DNA of 6,996 bases from Clostridia bacterium (GTDB lineage: Bacteria > Bacillota > Clostridia > Oscillospirales > CAG-272). The translations under genes and the position numbers were made by a program. Below the pieces are notes generated by a model. It was given only the letters and a program-made list of their open reading frames with translations, was not told where the DNA came from and searched no databases. Location of the stretch: NCBI GenBank assembly GCA_017452565.1, contig JAFTMF010000027.1:1-6996 (forward strand), written 5' to 3'. This document shows, one piece after another, positions 1 through 6,055 of this stretch (positions within the stretch are counted from its first letter, which is position 1; each line of letters opens with the position of its first letter).

Positions 1-29
1 ATTATAGCACACGTTTTCGTGTTTGTCAA
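1..29 (-). promoter_or_regulatory. Perfect-consensus sigma-70/A promoter firing leftward out of the window
   Basis: Read on the minus strand, TTGACA (complement of 24-29) and TATAAT (complement of 1-6) are separated by exactly 17 nt. The bases just before the -10 box read TGC, giving an extended -10 (TGnTATAAT). The DNA upstream of the -35 box (about 30-60) is almost pure A/T and could act as an UP element. Transcription would begin just outside the left edge, so the driven gene is not visible. Both hexamers match consensus exactly, which is rare for ordinary housekeeping genes. It suggests either a very strong transcript or a gene held down by a repressor. Confidence 0.8.
9..22. promoter_or_regulatory. 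Dyad inside the promoter spacer, possible operator
   Basis: A perfect inverted repeat, ACACG-TTTT-CGTGT, lies entirely within the 17-nt spacer of the leftward consensus promoter. A repressor bound there would block RNA polymerase directly. No regulator gene is visible in the window and I do not recognise the motif as belonging to a particular family. It is upstream of the expected transcription start, so an RNA hairpin role from that promoter is unlikely. Confidence 0.4.
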
Positions 30-96
30 TAGGTTTAACCAAAATATTTTATATTTTTTGTATATTATTTTGCTTTATTTTGTAACCGTATCACAT

Positions 97-129
97 AAAA
101 CAAGGCATCCTTGCGGACGCCTTGTTTTT
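97..129 (-). terminator. Intrinsic terminator of the leftward nuclease operon
   Basis: Arms 101-110 and 115-124 form a 10-bp stem around a 4-nt loop. On the minus strand the stem is fully paired, with one G-U wobble (118 with 107), and the loop is GCAA, a GNRA tetraloop. It is followed by UUUU (97-100). It starts 22 nt after the stop codon of the ATPase gene. On the plus strand the same stem has an A-C mismatch but is followed by TTTTT (125-129), so weaker termination of rightward transcripts is also possible. Confidence 0.85.
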
Positions 130-146
130 GCTCCTGCTTATTTCAA

Positions 147-2477
147 TCAGAGCATAATGTAATTGAATTCGCCCTGCGTTTCCAGGATCTTCGCATCTCT
201 ATGCTGGCTGGTGAACATAAAGATCTGACTTCCTTCTCCTGCATATTCCCGGAGCAAGCCGCACATCGCAGTGAGTCGGTCATCGTCCAGACGCGCAAAG
301 GATTCGTCGAAGAACAAGGGCGGACAGGTCTTGTGATAAAGAAGTCCGATCAATGACATTCTCAGGCTGATATATGCCAGGTCCTGGGTACCGGAGCTCA
401 TAAAGTCGATATCACGGGTTGTGTATCCCACGCCGCTGGATGCACCGTACTGCATCTCCAGCTGATTGTTAACGCCGATCGTCTCGTACTTTCCGTTAGT
501 GCCCTTACGCATCAAGGTACTTGCCTGCATAGACAGCTTGGGAGCTACGCTGCTGCGGAGGTTCTCCGATGCTGCGTCAATGGAATCGCACGCCAGACGG
601 AGCGCATCGTGCTCGATCTGCATCTTATCAAGTTGTGCATTCTTTTCATCAATGGTATCAGCCAAGAATGCAGGATTCTCAACGGTTGCGTTGAGGCGAG
701 CAAGCTCCAGATCCACTTTATGAATGGACTGCCGCAAGGTTTCATTGTCTGCAAGCCGCTGTGCGTAAGCTTCCTTGATAGCAATCAGATCCTCGTCGCT
801 GATATCGCCTGCCCAATCGGTGCGGGCGATAATCTCTGCCAACTTCTCCTTATCTTCGCCTTCCAGCGTATGGCGTACCGCCTCTACCGAGGCTTCAGCC
901 TTACCTACCTCGTTGTACAGTTCATTGCGGTGTGCAATAACTGCGCTGCAGTGGTTCACCGCAGCGGTGATGTCTTCTTTATCCGTAAACTCTCTGCCAA
1001 TGCGAGACAGTAGCGCCGCCGCTTCCTGTTTATGGAGTGCTACCTCAGACGTCAACTGATTGATGGTAGCATCAATGTCGTTCAACTTAATCTCATAGGC
1101 GTGCTGTGCGTCTCTGCGCTTCTCTGCGCTATGAATATGCGCATACAAATCGTCCTCGTTGGGAACTCCGTAGGCAACCAGCATCTTCTGAATCCGCTTG
1201 GAATTGCTTCCACCACGAACCAAGAAGAGAATTGAACCGATTCCCAGCAGCGCCGCGACACCGTAAATAACGTAGCCCAACAATTGCACGGTGAAGTTAC
1301 CGGCAACTACGATCCCCGACACATCCGGGAAGAATGCGCAAAAACTTGCTACGCCCGCAAAGAGAACCATCAATGCCATAAGACAGAAGCCCCAAATCCG
1401 GCTGACCCGTACGTTGTAACGGCAGTTTTCCAGCAGCTCGGCAATACCGTCCGCACCGCCATCCTGCGCAGAGCGCTCCAGCAGTTCTCTGTCTGCATCA
1501 TCCATACGGTCGCCGCCCAGATTCTGCTTGCGCTGAACCTCTTGCTCCAGCTTGCCTTCACTATAGCCGATATCACGGTACGAATCCTTCAGTGCACTGA
1601 CAAAGGGTACGTCGGGAATGAAATTCTCGTGGGTGTGATCGGCAGAATAGGTTTCAAATTCCTGCTTGCGATCCGCCAGCGCAGCTTCCAACTCTTCCAA
1701 ATGGGTAAAGCCTTCCATACCGTGAACTGCATCTGCGCGCTCCAGCTTCTCGGTCAGGCGTCCGGCTTCCGCCTTGCCCGCCTCCAGCTTGGCGATCAGA
1801 TCGCTACGCTCCGCTTCCCCGCTGATGATTGCCCCTTGATTGGCGCGGGCAACCTCCAAACGGCGGGAGATTTTTTCAGTCTCGTTCTTCAGCTCGTAAA
1901 TACGGCCGCCCTTCTTGTTCTTGTACAGGAGCATAGTGCGCCCCTCTTCCAGCTTTTTCTGCGCCGATTTGGTGGAAATCATCTCGTCGCCGGCAAAGAG
2001 CATATTTTCGATTGCAGCGGCAACCGAGCCGCCGTCGATCACGCTGCCGTCCGCTTGACCCACGAATGCGGTCTGCAGGAACACTTCTTCGGTTACGCCG
2101 AAGAAATGCTTACCGGGATTCACACCGTGCAGACATTCGGTATTGGTGGCAAGATCGATAATCTTCACCGTCTCTTTGCCTTGCGCACGGGCAGAGGGAA
2201 TCAGCGAGCGCTCGATCCGATAGCGAGTGCCCTTGTGAGTAAACTCCAGCGAGCCTTCCGCGCTGTCGGTTTCCCAGCTCTGATATTTCCGGCGCTCGGA
2301 AAGTCCACCGCTCTTGGTCTTACCGGATAAACCGTAGAACATAAACTTGATGAAGGTGCTGATGGTGGTTTTGCCCGCCTCATTGCGTCCTTCGATGAGA
2401 TTGATTCCGTCGGAGAAGGTACATTCAAACCCTTTGACACCGCCGAAATGATTGATGGTAATCTTATCTATGACCAT
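147..2477 (-). CDS. Rad50/SbcC/YhaN-like ATPase with a central membrane hairpin
   Basis: This 776-aa protein is an SMC/Rad50-type ATPase and the probable partner of the Mre11-like nuclease encoded first in the operon. The N-terminal half-site has Walker A GRNEAGKTT (30-38) and a Q-loop glutamine at about 141. The C-terminal half-site has a signature loop SSGTQ (694-698), Walker B LFFDE (721-725), D-loop ARLDDD and a switch histidine in TSQHRD (about 759). Charged, heptad-like arms lie at about 170-275 and 425-650. Between them are two hydrophobic helices, about 361-383 and 398-420, flanked by Arg/Lys on the outer side of each, so both arms should be cytoplasmic. No CxxC zinc hook is present. 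It is shorter than classical SbcC (about 1000 aa), closer in style to Bacillus YhaN. The ATG at 2475-2477 follows AAGGA at 2487-2491 by 9 nt. The gene is last in the operon, 41 nt after the nucleotidase. Confidence 0.88.
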   Translation of the reverse strand: MVIDKITINHFGGVKGFECTFSDGINLIEGRNEAGKTTISTFIKFMFYGLSGKTKSGGLSERRKYQSWETDSAEGSLEFTHKGTRYRIERSLIPSARAQGKETVKIIDLATNTECLHGVNPGKHFFGVTEEVFLQTAFVGQADGSVIDGGSVAAAIENMLFAGDEMISTKSAQKKLEEGRTMLLYKNKKGGRIYELKNETEKISRRLEVARANQGAIISGEAERSDLIAKLEAGKAEAGRLTEKLERADAVHGMEGFTHLEELEAALADRKQEFETYSADHTHENFIPDVPFVSALKDSYRDIGYSEGKLEQEVQRKQNLGGDRMDDADRELLERSAQDGGADGIAELLENCRYNVRVSRIWGFCLMALMVLFAGVASFCAFFPDVSGIVVAGNFTVQLLGYVIYGVAALLGIGSILFLVRGGSNSKRIQKMLVAYGVPNEDDLYAHIHSAEKRRDAQHAYEIKLNDIDATINQLTSEVALHKQEAAALLSRIGREFTDKEDITAAVNHCSAVIAHRNELYNEVGKAEASVEAVRHTLEGEDKEKLAEIIARTDWAGDISDEDLIAIKEAYAQRLADNETLRQSIHKVDLELARLNATVENPAFLADTIDEKNAQLDKMQIEHDALRLACDSIDAASENLRSSVAPKLSMQASTLMRKGTNGKYETIGVNNQLEMQYGASSGVGYTTRDIDFMSSGTQDLAYISLRMSLIGLLYHKTCPPLFFDESFARLDDDRLTAMCGLLREYAGEGSQIFMFTSQHRDAKILETQGEFNYIML

Positions 2478-2518
2478 AATCAGTCTTCCTTTCTGATCTA
2501 ATCTCTAATTCAGTTGCA

Positions 2519-3217
2519 TCACATAGTCCCATCCAACAGCCGTGCCAAATCCATCAGATTTTTCACATGGTAGTTGGGAGTGATGTCGGGAGGTAACTGC
2601 TTCCCCCGTCTGTCAACGTAACAGCAATCGAGTCCCGCGCGGATGGCGCCGGTCAGATCGCTGGTGGCAGAATCGCCTGCAAGCAAGGTTTTTTCGGGAT
2701 CAAAATCGGGAATTTTCGCAAATACCGCTTGAAAATAACGGAGATCAGGCTTCTCATAACCGATTTCGCCGGAAATAAAGTAGTCGTCAATGAACTCCAT
2801 CACGGGTGAGCCTGCAAACCGTCCTCTTTGCACCATTGCATTACCGTTGGTGACAAAATAGATCCGACGGCCGACTTTTAGCTGTCGAAGTGCTTCTACC
2901 GAATCGTCAAACAAAATCGCACAACGGGACAGATTCTCCAGATAGCACCGATTCACCGCATCGGGATCGGCGTTCAGATTGTAAGTTTCCAAAAAGCAGG
3001 CGTAGCGGCCTCGCAGAACCTGCGCACGGGTCAATTCCCCGCGTTCCAAAGCCTTCCAATGACGATCATTGATCTCCGAATAAGTGCGATACATCACATC
3101 GTCTGCTTCGATTTGAAAGGTCTGCATCGTTTGGAAAAATGCAATCCGCTCAGCCGCCTCGAAATCAAAAACGGTATCGTCTGCATCCAGCAGCAAAATG
3201 GAGTATTGTTTGTCCAT
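2519..3217 (-). CDS. HAD-superfamily nucleotidase, YjjG/YfnB type
   Basis: This 232-aa soluble protein has all four HAD motifs. Motif I is DADDT, with nucleophile D11 and acid/base D13. Motif II is FVTNGN with T123. Motif III is the lysine in GYEKPD (K156). Motif IV is GDSATSD with D182 and D187. The opening LLLDADDTVFDFEAAE and the helical cap at about 20-105 resemble the YjjG/YfnB subfamily. Those enzymes hydrolyse nucleoside 5'-monophosphates and are proposed to clear non-canonical pyrimidine nucleotides, so the substrate here is inferred from family. The gene starts 9 nt after the nuclease stop codon. Its ribosome binding site (AGAGGC) touches that stop, which suggests translational coupling. 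It lies between two genes whose relatives are usually adjacent. Another HAD phosphatase specificity cannot be excluded. Confidence 0.85.
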   Translation of the reverse strand: MDKQYSILLLDADDTVFDFEAAERIAFFQTMQTFQIEADDVMYRTYSEINDRHWKALERGELTRAQVLRGRYACFLETYNLNADPDAVNRCYLENLSRCAILFDDSVEALRQLKVGRRIYFVTNGNAMVQRGRFAGSPVMEFIDDYFISGEIGYEKPDLRYFQAVFAKIPDFDPEKTLLAGDSATSDLTGAIRAGLDCCYVDRRGKQLPPDITPNYHVKNLMDLARLLDGTM

Positions 3218-3226
3218 ACGCGCCTC

Positions 3227-4363
3227 TTACAGCTCGGGGAGTTCTTCGCCGCTGAGCACCGACAAACCGTAGCGGAGCGCCATCGAGGCTACTTCCCGCT
3301 CCCGAAGGTCTGAACTCTTCAGCATCGGCAGAAGCTGACGGAAGTAGGCGCCGCGAATGGTGGGATCGGCAGACAGATAGTCGAAGTCAAAGAGAGGGGC
3401 GGTTTCGTCTACCACCTCAATATAGGCAAGATGAGTGGCAAGTGCTTTGATCTCTGCTGTAGGAACCTGCGCAGAGGGGGCGATCTCACCTACGAATTTC
3501 ATTCGCAGAAGGGTTTCATCCTGATAATCCCGCTCCGAAAGGAGTTTTCTTGCTGCTTCCAGAATCGCGTCGGACTGCTCTGCACCGGTGACGTTGAGGG
3601 TTTCCACCATATACCGGCGGGTTGCCATCTTCACAAATTGAGGCTTGCAGAAGAAGCCCTCGTCGGTTTTGTTCATATCCAGCGTGTAGATTCCGTGCCA
3701 GCCTGTTTCACCAAAATCACGAGGCTCGGGAGAACCGCAGTAGCCGTACCACTGATCGTCCTCGGAGGTGATTTCGTGGAGATTATGAATATGTCCCAGC
3801 GCTACGTAATCGAAGTTGGTAGAGCGGATGTCAGCCAGCGTGATGGGGCAATCCTCGGCGTTTTTCTGAAGCATATTGCCGTGGGCAACCAAAATATTGA
3901 TGGCATCGGGATCCTCCGCCTGATACTCGGTAAAGGGGCAATGATCCATAGAAATGGAGGTAAAAGCGTAGCCGTATACATCCACCTTCTGTCCCCGAAT
4001 ATCGAAGGAAGCCCGTTCCACCGATTCACTCTTGAAAATCGTAACGTTTTCAGGGAAAACGGTTTTGGTCCATATGCTATCGGGAGCGTAGTAATCATGA
4101 TTGCCGGGCGTAATGACAAAACGAATTTCAGGCAAGGCGGCAAATTCCTTGACTACCAGATCAATGGTGTTTTTGGTTACGAATTTGCGGTCAAACAAAT
4201 CTCCCGCAATCAAAACCAGATCCGTCTTCTGATCACCGGCATAGCGGCAGAGACGGCGGAACATATCCCGCAGCTCTTCCCGGCGCAGCGCAGAGGTTTC
4301 CGCATTGCCCAGAGAAAAGGGGCTGTCCAGATGAATGTCTGCAGTGTGGATGACTTTCAACAA
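3227..4363 (-). CDS. SbcD/Mre11/YhaO-like metallophosphoesterase DNA nuclease
   Basis: This 378-aa protein has the calcineurin-like phosphoesterase motifs of Mre11/SbcD nucleases in order: HTADIHLDS (D9, H11), GDLFD (D55), GNHD (88-90), VAHGNM (H161) and GHIH (H191, H193). These residues bind two metal ions, usually Mn2+. Residues from about 250 on form a less conserved capping and C-terminal region, and total length fits the YhaO/SbcD family. With the Rad50-like ATPase two genes downstream it would form an ATP-controlled DNA end-processing nuclease. The start is TTG: GGAGGG (4370-4375) sits 6 nt upstream of the TTG at 4361-4363. A second TTG follows directly (4358-4360) and would give MKVIHTADIHLDS, the more usual family N terminus, so the true start could be either. 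No in-frame ATG suits the conserved N terminus. It is the first gene of the leftward operon. Confidence 0.9.
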   Translation of the reverse strand: MLKVIHTADIHLDSPFSLGNAETSALRREELRDMFRRLCRYAGDQKTDLVLIAGDLFDRKFVTKNTIDLVVKEFAALPEIRFVITPGNHDYYAPDSIWTKTVFPENVTIFKSESVERASFDIRGQKVDVYGYAFTSISMDHCPFTEYQAEDPDAINILVAHGNMLQKNAEDCPITLADIRSTNFDYVALGHIHNLHEITSEDDQWYGYCGSPEPRDFGETGWHGIYTLDMNKTDEGFFCKPQFVKMATRRYMVETLNVTGAEQSDAILEAARKLLSERDYQDETLLRMKFVGEIAPSAQVPTAEIKALATHLAYIEVVDETAPLFDFDYLSADPTIRGAYFRQLLPMLKSSDLREREVASMALRYGLSVLSGEELPEL

Positions 4364-4380
4364 ATCAAACCCTCCTATCT
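4364..4380 (-). promoter_or_regulatory. Strong ribosome binding site before a TTG start
   Basis: The minus strand reads TAGGAGGGTTTGAT followed by TTG TTG AAA. The Shine-Dalgarno core AGGAGGG is near-perfect and fixes initiation at one of the two TTG codons despite the absence of ATG. Confidence 0.8.
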
Positions 4381-4420
4381 TAAACTAAAAACTCTAAAAT
4401 CAATCAATCGTTCACATATT

Positions 4421-4435
4421 TGTCAAAAACTGACA
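4421..4435. repeat. TGTCA-N5-TGACA inverted repeat in the nuclease leader
   Basis: A perfect 5-bp dyad separated by AAAAC lies between the predicted leftward transcription start and the nuclease start codon. It could be an operator or a weak RNA hairpin in the roughly 90-nt leader. I do not assign a regulator. Confidence 0.35.
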
Positions 4436-4443
4436 GCGAATAA

Positions 4444-4472
4444 TTGTCTTTTTTATCATTGTAGCATATAAT
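4444..4472 (+). promoter_or_regulatory. Candidate upstream (second) promoter for rbfA
   Basis: TTGTCT (4444-4449), 17 nt, then TATAAT (4467-4472). The -10 box is perfect and the -35 box matches four of six positions. It overlaps the oppositely directed nuclease-operon promoter, so the two could not be occupied at once. Its transcripts would read through the stronger rbfA promoter downstream. Confidence 0.45.
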
Positions 4473-4486
4473 TATGAATTTTTCAA
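4458..4486 (-). promoter_or_regulatory. Promoter of the leftward nuclease operon
   Basis: On the minus strand TTGAAA (complement of 4481-4486) is followed after 17 nt by TACAAT (complement of 4458-4463), preceded by TGC, giving an extended -10. The predicted start is near 4451, leaving a leader of about 88 nt before the TTG start codon. It is the best leftward match in the divergent region and would serve all three leftward genes. Confidence 0.7.
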
Positions 4487-4504
4487 CAGATTGTAGCGGT
4501 TAAC

Positions 4505-4533
4505 TTGACTTTTTTTCGCAGATTGTATATAAT
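4505..4533 (+). promoter_or_regulatory. Main promoter of the rbfA-nrnA-truB operon
   Basis: TTGACT (4505-4510), exactly 17 nt, then TATAAT (4528-4533): five of six and six of six matches to the sigma-70/A consensus. The predicted start is near 4540, giving a leader of about 67 nt to the rbfA ATG. A small inverted repeat, GTATC-TAT-GATAC (4548-4560), lies near the 5' end of that leader and may form a short hairpin. Confidence 0.8.
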
Positions 4534-4606
4534 AAGATGGAGTGTGAGTATCTATGATACGCATCGCATTTTCTATTGTAAATTATCGTAAAAGGATGGT
4601 ATATAT

Positions 4607-5086
4607 ATGGCTAATTACCGTAGAGGACGAATCAACGAAGCGATTGCAAAAGAGCTTGCCGTGATTCTTCGCAGTGTAAAGGACTACCGACTGGAGAACA
4701 CCGTTGTCAGCATCACCAGCGTCAACTGTGCGCCCGATCTTTCCTTTGCCAAGGTTTATTTCTCTTATCTCGGATCCGGTTCTCCCAAGGAAATCAAGCA
4801 GGGCTTGAACTCCGCATCCGGTTATATCCGCACCCAGCTGGCCCGCACCCTGAATCTTCGTCAGACTCCCAAGCTGGTTTTTGCGTATGACGATTCTATG
4901 GAGCACGGCGCACAGATTGCCGGTCTGATGCAGAAGGTGGAAAAGGAACTGGAAATCGCCGATGCCCGTGATGCAGCGGAAGCCGCTGCGGCTGAGGCTG
5001 CAGCGTTGGCTGCTGCTGAAGAAGCAGAGGACGAAGAAGACGAAGAATTTGACGAAGACGATTTCGAGGACGAGGACGATGAATAA
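4607..5086 (+). CDS. rbfA: Ribosome-binding factor A with a long acidic C-terminal tail
   Basis: RbfA is a cytoplasmic KH-fold protein that binds the 30S subunit and aids late 16S rRNA maturation. Residues 1-118 form the family domain: the N-terminal RRGRINEAIAKELAVILR helix, the VVSITSV strand, FAKVYFSYLGS, and NSASGYIRTQLAR at about 68-80, the KH helix region with RbfA's usual interruption in place of GxxG. The usual length is about 115-130 aa. Here, 159 aa include an alanine/glutamate linker (about 120-140) and a tail (141-159) in which 17 of 19 residues are Asp or Glu and two are Phe. The ATG at 4607 follows AAGGA (4592-4596) by 10 nt. It is the first gene of its operon and overlaps nrnA by 8 nt. 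In most Firmicutes infB lies directly upstream; here a divergent nuclease operon does. Confidence 0.95.
   Translation: MANYRRGRINEAIAKELAVILRSVKDYRLENTVVSITSVNCAPDLSFAKVYFSYLGSGSPKEIKQGLNSASGYIRTQLARTLNLRQTPKLVFAYDDSMEHGAQIAGLMQKVEKELEIADARDAAEAAAAEAAALAAAEEAEDEEDEEFDEDDFEDEDDE
5066..5078 (+). promoter_or_regulatory. nrnA ribosome binding site embedded in rbfA tail codons
   Basis: GAGGA (5066-5070) is 8 nt before the nrnA ATG, and a second copy (5072-5076) is too close to be optimal. Both come from GAG-GAC codons for the acidic RbfA tail, so the same bases encode the tail and recruit ribosomes for the next gene. Confidence 0.7.
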
Positions 5087-6053
5087 TATTACCCTTCCTG
5101 AAATTGCCGAAAATCTGCTCCTTGCCAAGCGAGTTCTCCTGCTCTCCCACACCAATCCCGACGGTGACACGGTGGGCAGCACCACCGCCCTTGCCCGTGC
5201 CCTGCGCCTTTGCGGCAAGGACACCCTTTGTCTGTGCGACCGCCCCATTCCCGCCCGCAATCTTTTCATTTGCTGCGAGGGGACCTACTCAACCGAATGC
5301 GAGGTGCTGGAGAGCGATCTGGTGGTTTCGGTGGACGTTGCCGCACCGCAGATGCTGGGACTTTTGCGCGATACCTTTGAACAGCGCACCGACATCCGCA
5401 TCGATCACCATGCATCTGCGGACAATTTCGCTGCTTACAATTTCGTGGATGCAAGCGCTGCCGCTTGTGCAGAGATCATCTACGATCTGATCTGTCTCCT
5501 GCCCTGCGAGATGTGCGAGGAGATCGCATCCCCTCTGTACACCGCGCTGAACACCGATACAGGCGGATTCCGTTTCTCCAACACCACCGCACGTACCCAT
5601 CGGATTGCCGCCGCGCTGATGGAGGGCGGCGCCGCTGCCGCAGATATTTGCGAGACGCTTTACGAGAACGTTACGCTGGAATCGCTCCAGTCCAACGCTC
5701 TCTTCTTGGAGAAGTATCAGCTGCATCTGGACGGCAAGGTTCTGTTCCTGCCCATCACTATGGCGGACAAGGAACGCTACGGCTTTAGCGATGAAAACGT
5801 CGAAGGCTACGCTACCCTATCCCGCAAGATCGTAGGCGTAGAGCTGGGCATGGTTCTACGCGAAAAGGACGGCGGCGGATACAAGGTATCTATGCGTTCC
5901 CGCAAGACGGTTGACAGCGCCGCACTTTGCGCTCTCTTCGGCGGTGGCGGACACGCCCGTGCTGCCGGCGCTACCATCGAAGCGGACAGCTTCGAAGAGG
6001 CTTGCAAGAAATTGCTGGACGGCGTACTGGCAAATATTGTATTCGAGGACTGA
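5079..6053 (+). CDS. nrnA: Bifunctional oligoribonuclease/pAp phosphatase (DHH family)
   Basis: NrnA degrades short RNA oligonucleotides to mononucleotides and removes the 3' phosphate of pAp from sulfur metabolism. The 324-aa protein has the DHH domain motifs SHTNPDGD (23-30, with H24, D28 and D30), VSVDVA (D86), the signature DHH (109-111) and NTDTGGF (D160). The C-terminal DHHA1 domain carries RSRKTVDSA (273-281) and the glycine-rich GGGGHARAAGA (288-298). Length and motif order are normal for the family. I chose the ATG at 5079-5081 because family homology starts there and it overlaps the rbfA stop as GATGAATAA. An in-frame ATG at 4962 would add 39 Lys/Arg/Leu-rich residues read from the rbfA tail in another frame, which is not credible. 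truB follows after 2 nt. Confidence 0.95.
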   Translation: MNNITLPEIAENLLLAKRVLLLSHTNPDGDTVGSTTALARALRLCGKDTLCLCDRPIPARNLFICCEGTYSTECEVLESDLVVSVDVAAPQMLGLLRDTFEQRTDIRIDHHASADNFAAYNFVDASAAACAEIIYDLICLLPCEMCEEIASPLYTALNTDTGGFRFSNTTARTHRIAAALMEGGAAAADICETLYENVTLESLQSNALFLEKYQLHLDGKVLFLPITMADKERYGFSDENVEGYATLSRKIVGVELGMVLREKDGGGYKVSMRSRKTVDSAALCALFGGGGHARAAGATIEADSFEEACKKLLDGVLANIVFED

Positions 6054-6055
6054 TT
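6045..6055 (+). promoter_or_regulatory. truB ribosome binding site within the end of nrnA
   Basis: GAGGA (6045-6049) lies 6 nt before the truB ATG and is formed by the last two sense codons of nrnA (GAG GAC). The nrnA stop falls between the ribosome binding site and the start, an arrangement typical of translational coupling. Confidence 0.7.

Noticed and set aside
1284..2330. Long open frame (348 codons) on the plus strand opposite the ATPase gene
   Set aside because: It is antisense to a gene with complete Walker A, signature and Walker B motifs, has no ribosome binding site or recognisable domain, and reads as a low-complexity shadow.
4398..4426. Second leftward promoter using TTGACA (complement of 4421-4426)
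   Set aside because: The -35 box is perfect, but the hexamers 17-18 nt downstream (TTGATT or TGATTT) are poor -10 boxes. The promoter at 4458-4486 is better.
3431..4471. Long open frame (346 codons) on the plus strand opposite the nuclease gene
   Set aside because: It is antisense to a well-conserved metallophosphoesterase, has no recognisable family pattern, and runs into the divergent promoter region.
4962..5078. Upstream ATG giving a 363-aa NrnA
   Set aside because: The extra 39 residues are a Lys/Arg/Leu-rich out-of-frame reading of the rbfA tail. The family N terminus and a well-spaced ribosome binding site point to 5079.
4978..5079. Tandem repeat or microsatellite in the GAA/GAC-rich and GCT/GCA-rich end of rbfA
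   Set aside because: The codons vary irregularly with no fixed repeat unit, so it is compositional bias from Ala and Asp/Glu rather than a true tandem array.
4583..5269. Minus-strand frame (228 codons) opposite rbfA with a hydrophobic stretch
   Set aside because: The hydrophobic Phe/Val/Leu run is simply the complement of the GAA/GAC-rich acidic tail of rbfA.
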